Source of the DNA: Providencia sneebia DSM 19967
GTDB lineage: Bacteria; Pseudomonadota; Gammaproteobacteria; Enterobacterales; Enterobacteriaceae
Assembly (NCBI RefSeq): GCF_000314895.2
Contig: NZ_CM001773.1
Coordinates: 493,296 to 523,868 of the forward strand
Reading direction: 5' to 3'
Length of the DNA: 30,573 nucleotides
The position numbers and the translations under genes were made by a program. Below are positions 18,631 to 27,427 of the stretch, piece after piece. How positions within the stretch are numbered: the stretch's first letter is position 1; each line of letters opens with the position of its first letter. The notes below the pieces were generated by a model that had not been told where the DNA came from, searched no databases, and worked only from the letters and a program-made list of their open reading frames with translations.

Positions 18631-18929
18631 TTAATCACCTTATTTATTGTTTTTTTTATGAAAAATTTTCAAGTTATTATTAGTGACGATGTTAATTAAT
18701 TCATTTCTCTTTTTTATTATCATAAAGATATGACTGTGTTTGTCTGGCAATGAATAATATAAAAAGATAGTGCTATAACAGCTATTGGCATTTATTTTAG
18801 TTATTAACTAGGCGTTCTCATAATGAATTTTTATGAAATAAAATGATACTTATATTGATCATGTTTATTTCATAAAATATCAGATAATTTATTTAAACTA
18901 ATAACAATTTAAGTTTTGATTATTTACAT
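18631..18929. other. AT-rich gene-free stretch upstream of the SUKH gene
   Basis: About 300 bp of strongly AT-rich DNA with no ORF that has a ribosome-binding site. It should contain the SUKH gene promoter on the minus strand. No repeat, attachment site or tRNA fragment is visible that would explain how the SUKH gene arrived. Confidence 0.4.
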
Positions 18930-18974
18930 CATGATTAAAAAAATCAAAGTGCCACGATGAAAACGGTGGCACTT
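18930..18974 (-). terminator. Intrinsic terminator for yhhW
   Basis: Perfect 9-bp stem (AAGTGCCAC with GTGGCACTT, 10-nt loop). On the minus strand it is followed by TGATTTTTTT, 18 nt after the yhhW stop. Confidence 0.85.
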
Positions 18975-18991
18975 GGTAGAAAACGGATGAC

Positions 18992-19690
18992 TTATTCAGT
19001 CGCAGGTAAATCAAAGATTAATATTTCACTCTCTTTTTCAGCATTGATAGTGAGGTGGCTTTCTTGCCAAATAGCGAATCCATCACTTGTGCTTGCTGCT
19101 TGCCCATTAACACTAACAGCGCCTTTGACGATTTGGATCCATACAACACGACCCTTTTCAATATCAAAATGTTGTGTTTGACCTTGAGAAAGTGTCCAGC
19201 GCCATAACGTCATGTCTTGATAAACTTTGAGTGACCCTTCCCTTGCATCAGGCGATAAAACTAGCTGCTTGCCGTTTTCGTCACTAAAGCGTTTTTGCTC
19301 ATAACGAGGCTCAATATTATCCTGTTCTGGTAAAATCCAAATTTGGTACAAATGAAGTGGGTTTTCATTATCAGGATTATATTCTGAATGCTGTATGCCT
19401 GTCCCTGCACTCATGATTTGAAATTCACCTGCTGGGATTTGCTCTAAATTACCCATGCTATCTTTATGTTCCACTGTACCTTCAAGAACATAAGTGAGAA
19501 TTTCCATATTTTTGTGTGGATGAGTGCCAAATCCTTTTCCTGCATTGATAATATCTTCATTTATCACGCGCAGAGCTGAAAAACCCATAAATTGGTCATC
19601 ATAGTAATTGGCAAATGAAAAGGTGTGCCAGCTGTCTAGCCAACCATGATTAGCATGACCGCGTTCATGTGCTTTACGTAGATAGATCAT
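18992..19690 (-). CDS. yhhW: Pirin family protein YhhW (quercetin 2,3-dioxygenase type)
   Basis: Bicupin metal protein; E. coli YhhW has quercetinase activity in vitro, but its physiological role is unclear. The N-terminus MIYLRKAHERGHANHGWLDS and most of the first cupin are nearly identical to E. coli. The metal ligands are H57 and H59 (THPHKN), H101 and E103 (HSEY). The length is 232 versus 231 in E. coli. AGGAGGTAATTCC precedes ATG 19690. In E. coli the neighbourhood is yhhW-yhhX-ryhB; here yhhX is missing and ryhB lies directly upstream on the same strand. Confidence 0.95.
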   Translation of the reverse strand: MIYLRKAHERGHANHGWLDSWHTFSFANYYDDQFMGFSALRVINEDIINAGKGFGTHPHKNMEILTYVLEGTVEHKDSMGNLEQIPAGEFQIMSAGTGIQHSEYNPDNENPLHLYQIWILPEQDNIEPRYEQKRFSDENGKQLVLSPDAREGSLKVYQDMTLWRWTLSQGQTQHFDIEKGRVVWIQIVKGAVSVNGQAASTSDGFAIWQESHLTINAEKESEILIFDLPATE

Positions 19691-19832
19691 GGAATTACCT
19701 CCTAAAGGCGGATGCTTTATGTGATTTTGGCATCGCTTAAATTTGTTAAGGTCAGTTTAACTAAATTTAGATTAGAGAGAAGGTGTTAGAATTGTTCGTA
19801 TAAATCAAAAAATTTGAATAAGAGAAAGGAAT

Positions 19833-19934
19833 AAAAAAATAGCCAGCACTAGGCTGGCTAAACTAAACACTGGAAGCAATGTGAGCAATGTCGTACTACC
19901 AAGATAGTTGCTGAGTGAGCACATCTAAGTAGTG
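19833..19934 (-). ncRNA. ryhB: RyhB small RNA (iron-sparing sRNA)
   Basis: The minus strand carries ATTGCTCACATTGCTTCCAG (19870-19889), which matches the seed/core of E. coli RyhB, preceded by ACGAC. A Rho-independent terminator follows: stem TAGCCAGC/GCTGGCTA (19840-19860, 5-nt loop) then seven Ts, again like RyhB. A Fur box overlaps the promoter upstream. RyhB pairs with mRNAs of iron-containing proteins (sdh, sodB and others) with Hfq and causes their decay when iron is short. The 5' end is estimated from the promoter, giving about 100 nt against about 90 in E. coli; the 5' third differs from E. coli. Location next to yhhW fits the E. coli neighbourhood. Confidence 0.93.
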
Positions 19935-19936
19935 AT

Positions 19937-19955
19937 GATAATGATAATAGTTATC
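19937..19955 (-). promoter_or_regulatory. Fur box overlapping the ryhB promoter
   Basis: GATAATGATAATAGTTATC matches the 19-bp Fur consensus at 17 of 19 positions. It covers the -10 region of the ryhB promoter: -35 TTTACA at 19965-19970 and -10 TATCAT at 19941-19946, 18-bp spacing, minus strand. Fe-Fur should repress ryhB when iron is plentiful. Confidence 0.9.
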
Positions 19956-20118
19956 AGTAGCGTTTGTAAAGCATTTTTTTTAGTCAAAATAGCATAAGTT
20001 ATAATATATTTTTCAATTATATGATTTCTATTGTATTTTGATAATATCCATTTATTTTCAATGGATTAAAGAAATACAACAGTTTACGATTTTTTTGAAT
20101 AACCGTATGCCAATAGGG

Positions 20119-21318
20119 TTATATTTCTGCAAATGGTAGATTTTGTGCACAAGCTGATGCAGAGCTCCATGCCCATTGGAAATTATAACCCCCAAGCCAA
20201 CCCGTCACATCAACCACTTCTCCAATAAAATATAATCCTTTGGTTTTTAATGATGCCATTGTTTTTGATGAAATTTCATGCGTATCAACACCACCTAACG
20301 TGACTTCTGCGGTTCGGTAGCCTTCTGTGCCATTTGGTTGAACTTGCCATTGGTGCAGTGTGGTGTGTAGCTCTTTAATCTGTGGGTGATTAAGTTGCTT
20401 TAAAGGGCAATCCGGGAGCTGTCCTAACTCTTGCAGCACTTCAACTAAACGTTTTGGTAATAACTTAGCTAATGTTGTTTTTAAGGATTGGTTAGGATGG
20501 GCGAGCTTTTCTTCTGTTAAATAATCCTCAAGTGAGATCTCTGGAAGTAAGTTAATACTTACAAACTCACCCGGTTGCCAATAACTCGATATTTGTAAGA
20601 TTGCAGGGCCTGATAAGCCGCGATGTGTAAATAAAATATTTTCTTTAAAAAGTGTACCATCAGCAGCTGTCACTGTTGCCGCGACTGAAATACCAGATAA
20701 CGCCTGTAGTTTTTCAAGGAGAGGTTTATGCAGGGTGAAAGGAACTAATGCAGCACGGGTTGGCAGTACAGTATGTCCGAATTGTTCTGCAAGTCGATAA
20801 CCAAACGGGGTGGCTCCTAAACCCGGCATCGATAACCCGCCGGTAGCAATAACGAGTGAGTGAGTACTAACTTTATTTTCGTTGAAAGTGATAATAAATT
20901 CATTATCTATCTTTTCAACATCAGAGACTTCACTGCGCAATTTTATCGTGACATTAGCGGTACGGCACTCTTCTTGTAATAAGTCGACGATATCTTGTGC
21001 GCTATTATCACAAAATAGCTGCCCTAATGTTTTTTCATGATAAGGAATATTGTATTTATTAACTAATGCAATGAAATCCCATTGTGTATAGCGAGCAAGT
21101 GCTGACTTACAAAAATGAGGATTGGTCGATAGGTAGTTAGTATGGTCTGCATAAATATTGGTAAAATTACAGCGCCCACCACCAGACATGAGAATTTTTC
21201 TACCGAGCTTCTTTCCGTTATCTAATATCAGTGTATTTAAGCCACGTTTACCTGCTAGTGATGCACAGAATAGGCCGGCAGCACCTGCACCAATAATAAT
21301 AACGTCATATTTTTTCAC
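20119..21318 (-). CDS. yhiN: YhiN, FAD-dependent flavoprotein (HI0933-like)
   Basis: NAD(P)/FAD-dependent oxidoreductase of the HI0933/YhiN family, biochemical role unknown. The 399-residue protein opens with the Rossmann motif GAGAAG at 10-15 (VIIIGAGAAGLFCAS), has the GGGRCNFTN family signature at about 46-54, a second flavin-binding ATGGLSMPGLGATPFGY block near 163-179, and the C-terminal GWLGGYNFQWAWSSA motif that closes around FAD. The length equals that of E. coli YhiN. It is divergent from pitA, as in E. coli, although the intergenic space here is unusually long. Confidence 0.93.
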   Translation of the reverse strand: MKKYDVIIIGAGAAGLFCASLAGKRGLNTLILDNGKKLGRKILMSGGGRCNFTNIYADHTNYLSTNPHFCKSALARYTQWDFIALVNKYNIPYHEKTLGQLFCDNSAQDIVDLLQEECRTANVTIKLRSEVSDVEKIDNEFIITFNENKVSTHSLVIATGGLSMPGLGATPFGYRLAEQFGHTVLPTRAALVPFTLHKPLLEKLQALSGISVAATVTAADGTLFKENILFTHRGLSGPAILQISSYWQPGEFVSINLLPEISLEDYLTEEKLAHPNQSLKTTLAKLLPKRLVEVLQELGQLPDCPLKQLNHPQIKELHTTLHQWQVQPNGTEGYRTAEVTLGGVDTHEISSKTMASLKTKGLYFIGEVVDVTGWLGGYNFQWAWSSASACAQNLPFAEI

Positions 21319-22186
21319 AATAAAAAGTCTCTACTAAATTGATTATATTAATAAAATAACCTAATTATTCTTTTAAGGTTAAAATCACACTACCCAATTT
21401 TGGTGATCGGTGTTCGAGTTAGGCTAAATGAAAGCAACAAAGTAACTTAATTTGTATAATTATATTATGTTTATAAGTATGGCGGTATTGCTATGTTAGT
21501 AAGTGCTACCTTTTTAGCAAAACAGCCAGCTAGTTATTGATTTTTTAGCTGATAGATAGATGATTAGAGATCATAGATTGAACATTTTTTGATTATTATT
21601 GGTTATATAGGTTAACAATTAATGAAATATCACTGATCGCGATTATAATTAAATTCAAACCGTCGTGATTTGTACAGGCTTTTGTTTTAGTGGCTAAAAG
21701 ACGAATTCCGAAGAATTTACATCAAATAACGATATAAAATAAAAAATTTTTTGATTTTTTATTAAAAATCAAATTAATAAGTATTGTATGATTTATAAAA
21801 TCACGAATTATAATTATCAGTATTAATTTGAAGGTTTGCCTGTATTTATCCACAAATTAGGTATGTTATTAAGCTTTTTTGCTCTTTGTGAGCACAAAAG
21901 TAAGGTTTTTAGAAAAAACGGGTGGATTGCTATCCATACAAACTTATAATATTGCTGAGAAAAGATAATCTTATTTATATTTTAATAAAAATTCATCATG
22001 AACAGCCTGAAAAAACATGAATACTTATACTTGGGTTAATTAATTGATATTAAAGAGGTATTTATTATGCTGCACTTTTTTTATCGGTAGTTAAATCAAA
22101 AAAAGGTTAGATTTTACTTCCACCGCTAGCGTTTGTCACAGATAATGCGCCGCGTTCATGACCAACATTAAAACGGCTTAACATCT
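21319..22186. other. 868-bp AT-rich intergenic region between yhiN and pitA
   Basis: No gene of normal size. It contains an AT-rich hairpin near 21750-21773 (TTGATTTTT/AAAAATCAA), a 7-codon mini-ORF at 22067-22090, and a GC-richer block at 22120-22163 (with GCTAGC and GCGCCGCG) just before pitA that stands out from the AT-rich surroundings. A TATAAT lies near 21944-21949 on the plus strand without a good -35. The length and the sharp composition change suggest a long regulated pitA leader, or an undetected small RNA. Confidence 0.45.
22067..22090 (+). CDS. Candidate 7-codon leader ORF upstream of pitA
   Basis: ATG CTG CAC TTT TTT TAT CGG TAG encodes MLHFFYR. AAAGAGG lies 8-9 nt upstream of the ATG, a far better ribosome-binding site than pitA itself has. 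The peptide resembles the first residues of PitA (MLHLFTG). It could be a translated leader, or a decayed duplicate of the pitA start. A short match like this can be chance. Confidence 0.3.
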   Translation: MLHFFYR

Positions 22187-23674
22187 ATGTTACATCTTTT
22201 TACAGGTTTGGAATTTCACACCGGACTATTGTTAGTATTGGCACTCTTGTTTGTGCTGATGTATGAAGCTATAAACGGTTTCCACGATACTGCGAATGCG
22301 GTAGCTACTGTTATTTATACCCGAGCGATGCGAGCACAATTCGCTGTCGTTATGGCGGGTGTATTTAACTTTTTAGGTGTTCTACTCGGAGGGTTGAGTG
22401 TTGCTTACGCAATTGTTCATCTCTTGCCGACAGACTTGCTGCTGAATGTGAGTTCAGCTCACGGCTTGGCAATGGTTTTCTCATTGCTTTTGGCGGCAAT
22501 TATCTGGAATTTAGGTACTTGGTACTTTGGTATTCCTGCATCAAGTTCGCATACGTTGATTGGTGCTATCATTGGGGTTGGATTAACCAATGCAATAGTA
22601 ACAGATTCATCTATTGTTGATGCATTGAATATTCCGAAGATGATCAGCATCTTCTTATCCCTCATTCTTTCACCTGCAATTGGCTTTGTGATTGCTGGCT
22701 TGATGATTTTTGTCTTGCGTCGTTACTGGAGCGGAACAAAAAAACGTCGTCGTATTCACTTAACACCTGCTGAGCGTGAGAAAAAAGATGGTAAGCGTAA
22801 GCCACCATTCTGGACTCGTACTGCACTGATCCTTTCTGCTGTGGGGGTAAGTTTTTCCCATGGCGCAAATGATGGGCAAAAAGGTATTGGTCTTATCATG
22901 CTTGTGCTGATTGGTGTTGCACCAGCGGGCTTTGTCGTCAATATGAATTCAAGCGGTTATGACATTGCGAGAACTCATGATGCGGTTGTTCACCTGCAAG
23001 ACTACTACGAAACACATAAACCAGCATTAAACCATGCAATTGAAAATGCACCAGCGCCATACGATACGAATGATGTCACTGAAGAATTTCATTGTGACAG
23101 TTCACGAACTTCATCTGTCCTTCATCAAACTCAAACACTGTTAAACGGTATTCAAAGTTATGATGAATTGACGCCTGAACAGCGTAATCATATGCGTCGC
23201 TTGCTGATGTGTATCTCTGATACCGCGAATGCTGTTGCTAAGTTGCCAGAAACGAGTTCACAAGATGCTAGCTTACTGAAAAAACTGAGTAATGACCTTC
23301 TGTACACGGTTGAATATGCACCGTTATGGATTATTGTTGCGGTAGCTTTAGCACTGTCTCTTGGCACAATGTTTGGCTGGAAACGTGTTGCAGTAACGAT
23401 CGGTGAGAAAATTGGTAAGAAAGGCATGACTTATGCTCAAGGTGTTTCTGCTCAGGTAACTGCAGCGGTTTCTATCGGGGTTGCAAGTTATACTGGTATG
23501 CCAGTTTCTACAACTCAAGTGCTCTCATCTGCTGTAGCCGGAACTGCTGTTGTTGATGGCGGTGGTGTACAGAGTAAAACGATTAAGAGCATTGCGTTAG
23601 CGTGGCTCTTGACACTGCCAATCTCTATTGTCCTGTCAGGTGGTTTATACTGGATTGCATTGAAATTTATATAG
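22187..23674 (+). CDS. pitA: Low-affinity inorganic phosphate transporter PitA
   Basis: Proton-coupled symporter of metal-phosphate complexes in the inner membrane; a major route of phosphate and zinc entry when these are abundant. The 495-residue protein has the two Pit/PHO4 signatures: [11 protein letters not shown] at 31-41 and [12 protein letters not shown] near 223-234. About ten transmembrane segments surround a central hydrophilic loop (about 265-375) that is the least conserved part. The start ATG lies in TTAACATCTATG with no Shine-Dalgarno sequence, so translation may depend on leader structure. The neighbours yhiN, uspB and uspA match E. coli. Confidence 0.97.
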   Translation: MLHLFTGLEFHTGLLLVLALLFVLMYEAINGFHDTANAVATVIYTRAMRAQFAVVMAGVFNFLGVLLGGLSVAYAIVHLLPTDLLLNVSSAHGLAMVFSLLLAAIIWNLGTWYFGIPASSSHTLIGAIIGVGLTNAIVTDSSIVDALNIPKMISIFLSLILSPAIGFVIAGLMIFVLRRYWSGTKKRRRIHLTPAEREKKDGKRKPPFWTRTALILSAVGVSFSHGANDGQKGIGLIMLVLIGVAPAGFVVNMNSSGYDIARTHDAVVHLQDYYETHKPALNHAIENAPAPYDTNDVTEEFHCDSSRTSSVLHQTQTLLNGIQSYDELTPEQRNHMRRLLMCISDTANAVAKLPETSSQDASLLKKLSNDLLYTVEYAPLWIIVAVALALSLGTMFGWKRVAVTIGEKIGKKGMTYAQGVSAQVTAAVSIGVASYTGMPVSTTQVLSSAVAGTAVVDGGGVQSKTIKSIALAWLLTLPISIVLSGGLYWIALKFI

Positions 23675-23704
23675 TATTGCGCAAGGTATAACTAGAAAAA
23701 ATTT

Positions 23705-23742
23705 AAATAGTGATGAGCTTTACAGTTCATCACTATTTTTTT
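23705..23742. terminator. Bidirectional terminator between pitA and uspB
   Basis: A 12-bp stem AAATAGTGATGA/TCATCACTATTT with a 10-nt loop is followed by a T-run on the plus strand and preceded by an A-rich run, so it can stop pitA and the convergent uspB. Confidence 0.88.
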
Positions 23743-23789
23743 GTTAATGGTTGTCATCAAAGTGGAATAGTTATAGATAAATAACCTTT

Positions 23790-24125
23790 TCATGATGTAA
23801 TCATAAAACAAATTAAGCAGACAACGACAAAGATACTTAGCTGGCTAATTTGTAAAAATTGCTTACGGATGCGCTCACAACGTTGTATGACTTCAGGATC
23901 AAAATGGTCGAGGTACTGTTTGTTATTGATATAACGAATGAGCTTTATCTGTTTATTGAATTGAGCGTGAGTGGTAAAAAAACCATTACCACCAACGGAG
24001 TGATAAAGCAGCGGGTCGGTTTCTCTTAGGATTGTGAGTAAAACGCGAACCGAAGAAAAATAACGTATCATATTGATGATACATAAAATGCATACAGCCC
24101 AGAACAATGCCATCATACTGAACAT
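23790..24125 (-). CDS. uspB: Universal stress protein B (inner membrane)
   Basis: Small inner-membrane protein linked to ethanol resistance in stationary phase; sigma-S dependent in E. coli. I start at ATG 24125 (MFSMMALFWAV) because AAGGAGGGGAG lies just upstream, and this gives 111 residues, exactly the E. coli length; the frame stays open further to 24185 without support. There are two transmembrane segments, at about 2-22 and 90-110, with a conserved cytosolic middle (DPLLYHSVGGNGFFTTH, RCERIRKQF). It is divergent from uspA. Confidence 0.95.
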   Translation of the reverse strand: MFSMMALFWAVCILCIINMIRYFSSVRVLLTILRETDPLLYHSVGGNGFFTTHAQFNKQIKLIRYINNKQYLDHFDPEVIQRCERIRKQFLQISQLSIFVVVCLICFMITS

Positions 24126-24588
24126 ACTCCCCTCCTTAGAAAGCCGTCTAAGCTCTTGTAATAAAGGAAATACAGCCAAATACATTGTAAAATGTGTTCA
24201 ATCTCATTGTAGGACAATAAATTGCTTTAAAAAAGTACAAAGCAGCACATTTTTGGATAATCCTTCACTATAATCTATGTATCTACATTGTTCGATAAAC
24301 ACGCATTATCTGGTTAATAGATAAAATTCGCTGCTAATTTAGTCTTTCTGATAAATTATTTTGTGAGTTACTGACACATAACTCAAATTATTTAGTGTAT
24401 ATATATTATTATGATAAAGATGATGTTATTGTTTTATAAAATATTATGTACATTAAGATTAATAAGGCTAATCTGCACAGATGTGATCAAAACGACAACT
24501 ATCCGTCGTAATTTGCAGGTATAGTATTCATAATCTATTGGTGAATCAGTTAATCACCGGTAATCAACATTCGGAAGGAGTTTATTTT
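24126..24588. promoter_or_regulatory. Divergent uspB/uspA control region
   Basis: About 460 bp without a gene, AT-rich. Near uspA there is TATAGT (about 24521-24526), a possible -10 within GCAGGTATAGTATTC. Upstream of it lie TGTGATCAAAACGACA (a half CRP-like site, about 24480-24496) and a short inverted repeat ACGAC-N8-GTCGT. I cannot identify a FadR or sigma-S element with confidence. Confidence 0.4.
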
Positions 24589-25023
24589 ATGGCATACAAA
24601 CATATTCTCGTTGCGGTAGATTTATCACCTGAAAGTAAAGTATTACTGGATAAAGCTGTCTCTATGGCAAAACCGTACGGGGCGAAAGTATCCATGATCC
24701 ATGTTGATGTGAATTACTCAGATCTGTATACGGGTCTTATCGATGTGAATCTTGGGGATATGCAGCAACGGATCACTGATGAAACGCGTAACTCGCTAAG
24801 AGACCTTTCTGCGGGTGCAGGCTATGATATTCAAGAGACGCTGAGTGGTAGTGGTGATTTAGGCCAAGTTTTGGTTGATGCTATCAAAAAATATGATATG
24901 GATTTGGTTGTTTGTGGGCATCATCAAGACTTTTGGAGTAAATTGATGTCATCTGCACGTCAACTGATTAACACTGTTCATGTTGATATGTTAATTGTTC
25001 CGTTGAATGATGAAGATGAATAA
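24589..25023 (+). CDS. uspA: Universal stress protein A
   Basis: Cytoplasmic dimeric Usp-fold protein induced by growth arrest, starvation and DNA damage. I start at ATG 24589 ([13 protein letters not shown]), preceded by GGAAGGAG; the frame also opens at GTG 24538 but without conservation. The 144 residues equal the E. coli length. The tail of the fold ([39 protein letters not shown]) is almost identical to E. coli and lacks the ATP-binding G-x9-G-S/T pattern, as in other UspA-class members. Confidence 0.97.
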   Translation: MAYKHILVAVDLSPESKVLLDKAVSMAKPYGAKVSMIHVDVNYSDLYTGLIDVNLGDMQQRITDETRNSLRDLSAGAGYDIQETLSGSGDLGQVLVDAIKKYDMDLVVCGHHQDFWSKLMSSARQLINTVHVDMLIVPLNDEDE

Positions 25024-25055
25024 TCTACTCAACTAAAAACGAAAAGTTATTCGCT

Positions 25056-25086
25056 AAAAACGCTTGCTTATGCAAGCGTTTTTTTT
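25056..25086 (+). terminator. Intrinsic terminator after uspA
   Basis: AAAAACGCTTGC/GCAAGCGTTTTT stem with a TTAT loop and an eight-T run, 33 nt after the uspA stop. Confidence 0.92.
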
Positions 25087-25160
25087 CGCCCAAAGTGCTT
25101 CTATTTACTGAGTTATTGTCAGGTCAAGAAATTTTTTTTGCAATAGAGTAAAAAAAAACC

Positions 25161-25191
25161 TTGAAACATGAATACAAACTAGTGATATATT
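25161..25191 (+). promoter_or_regulatory. Probable gdhA promoter
   Basis: TTGAAA (25161-25166) is followed after 17 bp by GATATA (25184-25189), or after 19 bp by TATATT (25186-25191). It lies about 100 bp before gdhA, downstream of the uspA terminator. Confidence 0.5.
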
Positions 25192-25244
25192 CAAGAGGCA
25201 AAAACACATTAATCTCACATTTCCTAATAATAATGACAAGAAAG

Positions 25245-25260
25245 CGTGAGATACATCACA
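25245..25260 (+). promoter_or_regulatory. CRP-like site in the gdhA leader
   Basis: CGTGA-GATACA-TCACA matches the CRP pattern TGTGA-N6-TCACA at 9 of 10 positions. It ends 28 bp before the gdhA ATG, downstream of the best promoter, a position that would suit repression or a second promoter. Function is inferred from the motif only. Confidence 0.45.
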
Positions 25261-25288
25261 GCCAAAAATTTAAAAAAGGAAGAAGCCG

Positions 25289-26620
25289 ATGAATTCATTG
25301 TCATCATTTTTGGAGTCTGTACAAAAAAGAGACCCACTACAACCTGAATTTCTGCAAGCTGTACGCGAAGTATTTACCTCACTTTGGCCTTTCCTAGAAA
25401 AAAATCCTAAGTATCGTGAACAAGCATTACTTGAACGTTTTGTCGAACCTGAACGTGTCATTCAATTTCGAGTTTGTTGGGTTGATGATCAAGGTAAAGT
25501 TCAAGTAAATAGGGCATGGCGTGTTCAATACAGCTCAGCAATCGGGCCATTTAAAGGCGGTATGCGTTTTCACCCATCAGTTAACCTTTCTATCCTAAAA
25601 TTCCTAGGTTTTGAACAAACATTAAAAAATGCATTAACCACATTACCAATGGGCGGTGGTAAAGGTGGCTCTGACTTTGATCCTAAAGGAAAAAGTTATG
25701 GTGAAGTCATGCGTTTTTGCCAAGCACTGATGACAGAACTTTATCGTCATTTAGGTTCTGATACTGATGTACCTGCGGGTGATATTGGTGTTGGTGGGCG
25801 CGAAGTTGGTTTCATGGCTGGTATGATGAAAAAATTGTCCAATGACACATCTTGTGTTTTCACAGGTAAAGGTCTGTCTTTCGGTGGAAGCTTAATTCGT
25901 CCAGAAGCAACCGGTTACGGATTAGTTTATTTTACAGATGCAATGCTCAAACGCCATGGTTTAGGTTTTGAAGGCATGCGAGTGGCTGTTTCCGGATCGG
26001 GTAATGTTGCACAATATACCATTGAAAAATGTATGGAGTTGGGCGCTAAAGTTGTCACTGCTTCTGATTCTAATGGTACTGTTGTTGATGAAGATGGTTT
26101 CACACCAGAAAAATTAGCCCTGTTAGAGTCAATTAAAAATAATTATGGTCGCGTAGAAACTTACGCAAAAGAGTTAGGTTTAACCTATTTAGCAGGCAAA
26201 CAGCCGTGGTGTGTGCCTGTTGATATTGCGCTGCCATGTGCAACTCAAAATGAGTTAGATACAGAAGCTGCGGAAATATTGATTAAAAATGGTGTTAAAG
26301 CGGTAGCAGAAGGGGCAAATATGCCTACAACTATTCCTGCGACAGAACTATTCCTTGAAGCTGGCGTGTTATTTGCTCCAGGCAAAGCAGCTAATGCTGG
26401 TGGTGTGGCAACATCAGGGCTTGAAATGGCTCAGAATGCAGCTCGTATGAGCTGGAAAGCAGAGAAAGTCGATGCTCGTTTACATCACATCATGTTAGAT
26501 ATTCATAACCATTGTGTTGAATATGGTGGTGAAGCTAAACAAGTAAACTATGTACAAGGTGCAAATATCGCGGGCTTCGTTAAAGTCGCTGATGCCATGT
26601 TTGCTCAAGGTATTTTGTAA
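25289..26620 (+). CDS. gdhA: NADP-specific glutamate dehydrogenase
   Basis: Reductively aminates 2-oxoglutarate to glutamate with NADPH; the main ammonium-assimilation route when ammonium is plentiful. The 443 residues compare with 447 in E. coli. Substrate-binding K89 is in GPFKGGMRF, catalytic K125 is in PMGGGKGG, D165 is in VPAGDIGVGGRE, and the Rossmann motif is VAVSGSGNVAQ (about 231-241). AAAAAGGAAG precedes the ATG. In E. coli the slot between uspA and rsmJ holds dtpB and gdhA is elsewhere, so this neighbourhood is rearranged; the codon use looks ordinary for the window. Confidence 0.97.
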   Translation: MNSLSSFLESVQKRDPLQPEFLQAVREVFTSLWPFLEKNPKYREQALLERFVEPERVIQFRVCWVDDQGKVQVNRAWRVQYSSAIGPFKGGMRFHPSVNLSILKFLGFEQTLKNALTTLPMGGGKGGSDFDPKGKSYGEVMRFCQALMTELYRHLGSDTDVPAGDIGVGGREVGFMAGMMKKLSNDTSCVFTGKGLSFGGSLIRPEATGYGLVYFTDAMLKRHGLGFEGMRVAVSGSGNVAQYTIEKCMELGAKVVTASDSNGTVVDEDGFTPEKLALLESIKNNYGRVETYAKELGLTYLAGKQPWCVPVDIALPCATQNELDTEAAEILIKNGVKAVAEGANMPTTIPATELFLEAGVLFAPGKAANAGGVATSGLEMAQNAARMSWKAEKVDARLHHIMLDIHNHCVEYGGEAKQVNYVQGANIAGFVKVADAMFAQGIL

Positions 26621-26636
26621 TATAAAGAAAGCGGGA

Positions 26637-26655
26637 GGGCGACATCATATCGCCC
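26637..26655. terminator. Hairpin between convergent gdhA and rsmJ
   Basis: GGGCGA/TCGCCC stem with a 7-nt loop in the 42-bp gap. There is no T-run on either side, so it is a probable but non-canonical terminator shared by both genes. Confidence 0.45.
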
Positions 26656-26662
26656 TTCGCCA

Positions 26663-27427
26663 TTATGGTTTGATGCACGGGTAAATATCGAATCGATGGC
26701 TTTTTGTTGTAACAGCAGCAGGGGCTTTTTGTCCTGCTAGGGGCTCAGCATAGTCAGGCCTTTTCACAACTACCCGACGTTTTGCTAATGCCAATGCTGG
26801 TGCAAGTAAAGCATCTGCATCATCATCAGAGCCAACCAAAGATTGAAAAACTCGCATCTCTTTTTTCACTAAGGCACTTTTTTGGCGATGAGGATACATT
26901 GGGTCCAAATAAATCACATCAGGCGGTGTATCAATATCAGCTAAAGCAGTGATGCTTGATGCGTGAATTAATGACATGCGTTCTTTAAGCCAATCACCAA
27001 TTTCTGTGTCTTGATAACCACGTCGTAAACCATCATCCAATAAAGCCGCTACAACAGGGTGGCGCTCTAACATTCTGACTCGACAGCCTAATGCTGCGAG
27101 AACAAAAGCATCACGTCCTAAACCTGCAGTAGCATCAATCACATCAGGCAAATAATCTTTCTTTATACCCACTGCTTTTGCGACAGCTTCGCCTCTTCCC
27201 CCACCAAATTTACGTCGATGAGCCATAGCACCTGAGACAAAATCAACAAAAATGCCGCCAAGTTTGGGTTCATCCATTTTGCGTAATTGCAGGTTTTCTG
27301 GTGTGAGAACGAGCGCCATCACAGCATCAGGTGTATGCTGAAGTTGCCATTTTTCAGCTAATTGCGATAAGGTGCCTTGATCGGCACCTTCTTCACAGAT
27401 CAATTGGATCTTAGGGTGATCAGCCAT
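26663..27427 (-). CDS. rsmJ: 16S rRNA (guanine1516-N2)-methyltransferase
   Basis: Methylates G1516 of 16S rRNA using S-adenosylmethionine. The 254-residue protein has the SAM motif [14 protein letters not shown] (about 98-111), the acidic end of strand 2 in MLERHP, and the catalytic-type DPMYP (about 175-179). The [21 protein letters not shown] segment is typical of the RsmJ/YhiQ family. Its start overlaps the prlC stop by 8 bp, so it is translationally coupled to prlC as in E. coli. Confidence 0.95.
   Translation of the reverse strand: MADHPKIQLICEEGADQGTLSQLAEKWQLQHTPDAVMALVLTPENLQLRKMDEPKLGGIFVDFVSGAMAHRRKFGGGRGEAVAKAVGIKKDYLPDVIDATAGLGRDAFVLAALGCRVRMLERHPVVAALLDDGLRRGYQDTEIGDWLKERMSLIHASSITALADIDTPPDVIYLDPMYPHRQKSALVKKEMRVFQSLVGSDDDADALLAPALALAKRRVVVKRPDYAEPLAGQKAPAAVTTKSHRFDIYPCIKP

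Noticed and set aside
21493..21540. 15-codon ORF in the yhiN-pitA gap
   Set aside because: Only a weak GGCGG upstream and nothing to distinguish it from chance.
24073..24273. 66-codon plus-strand ORF over uspB and its upstream region
   Set aside because: Mostly antisense to uspB; no start signal.
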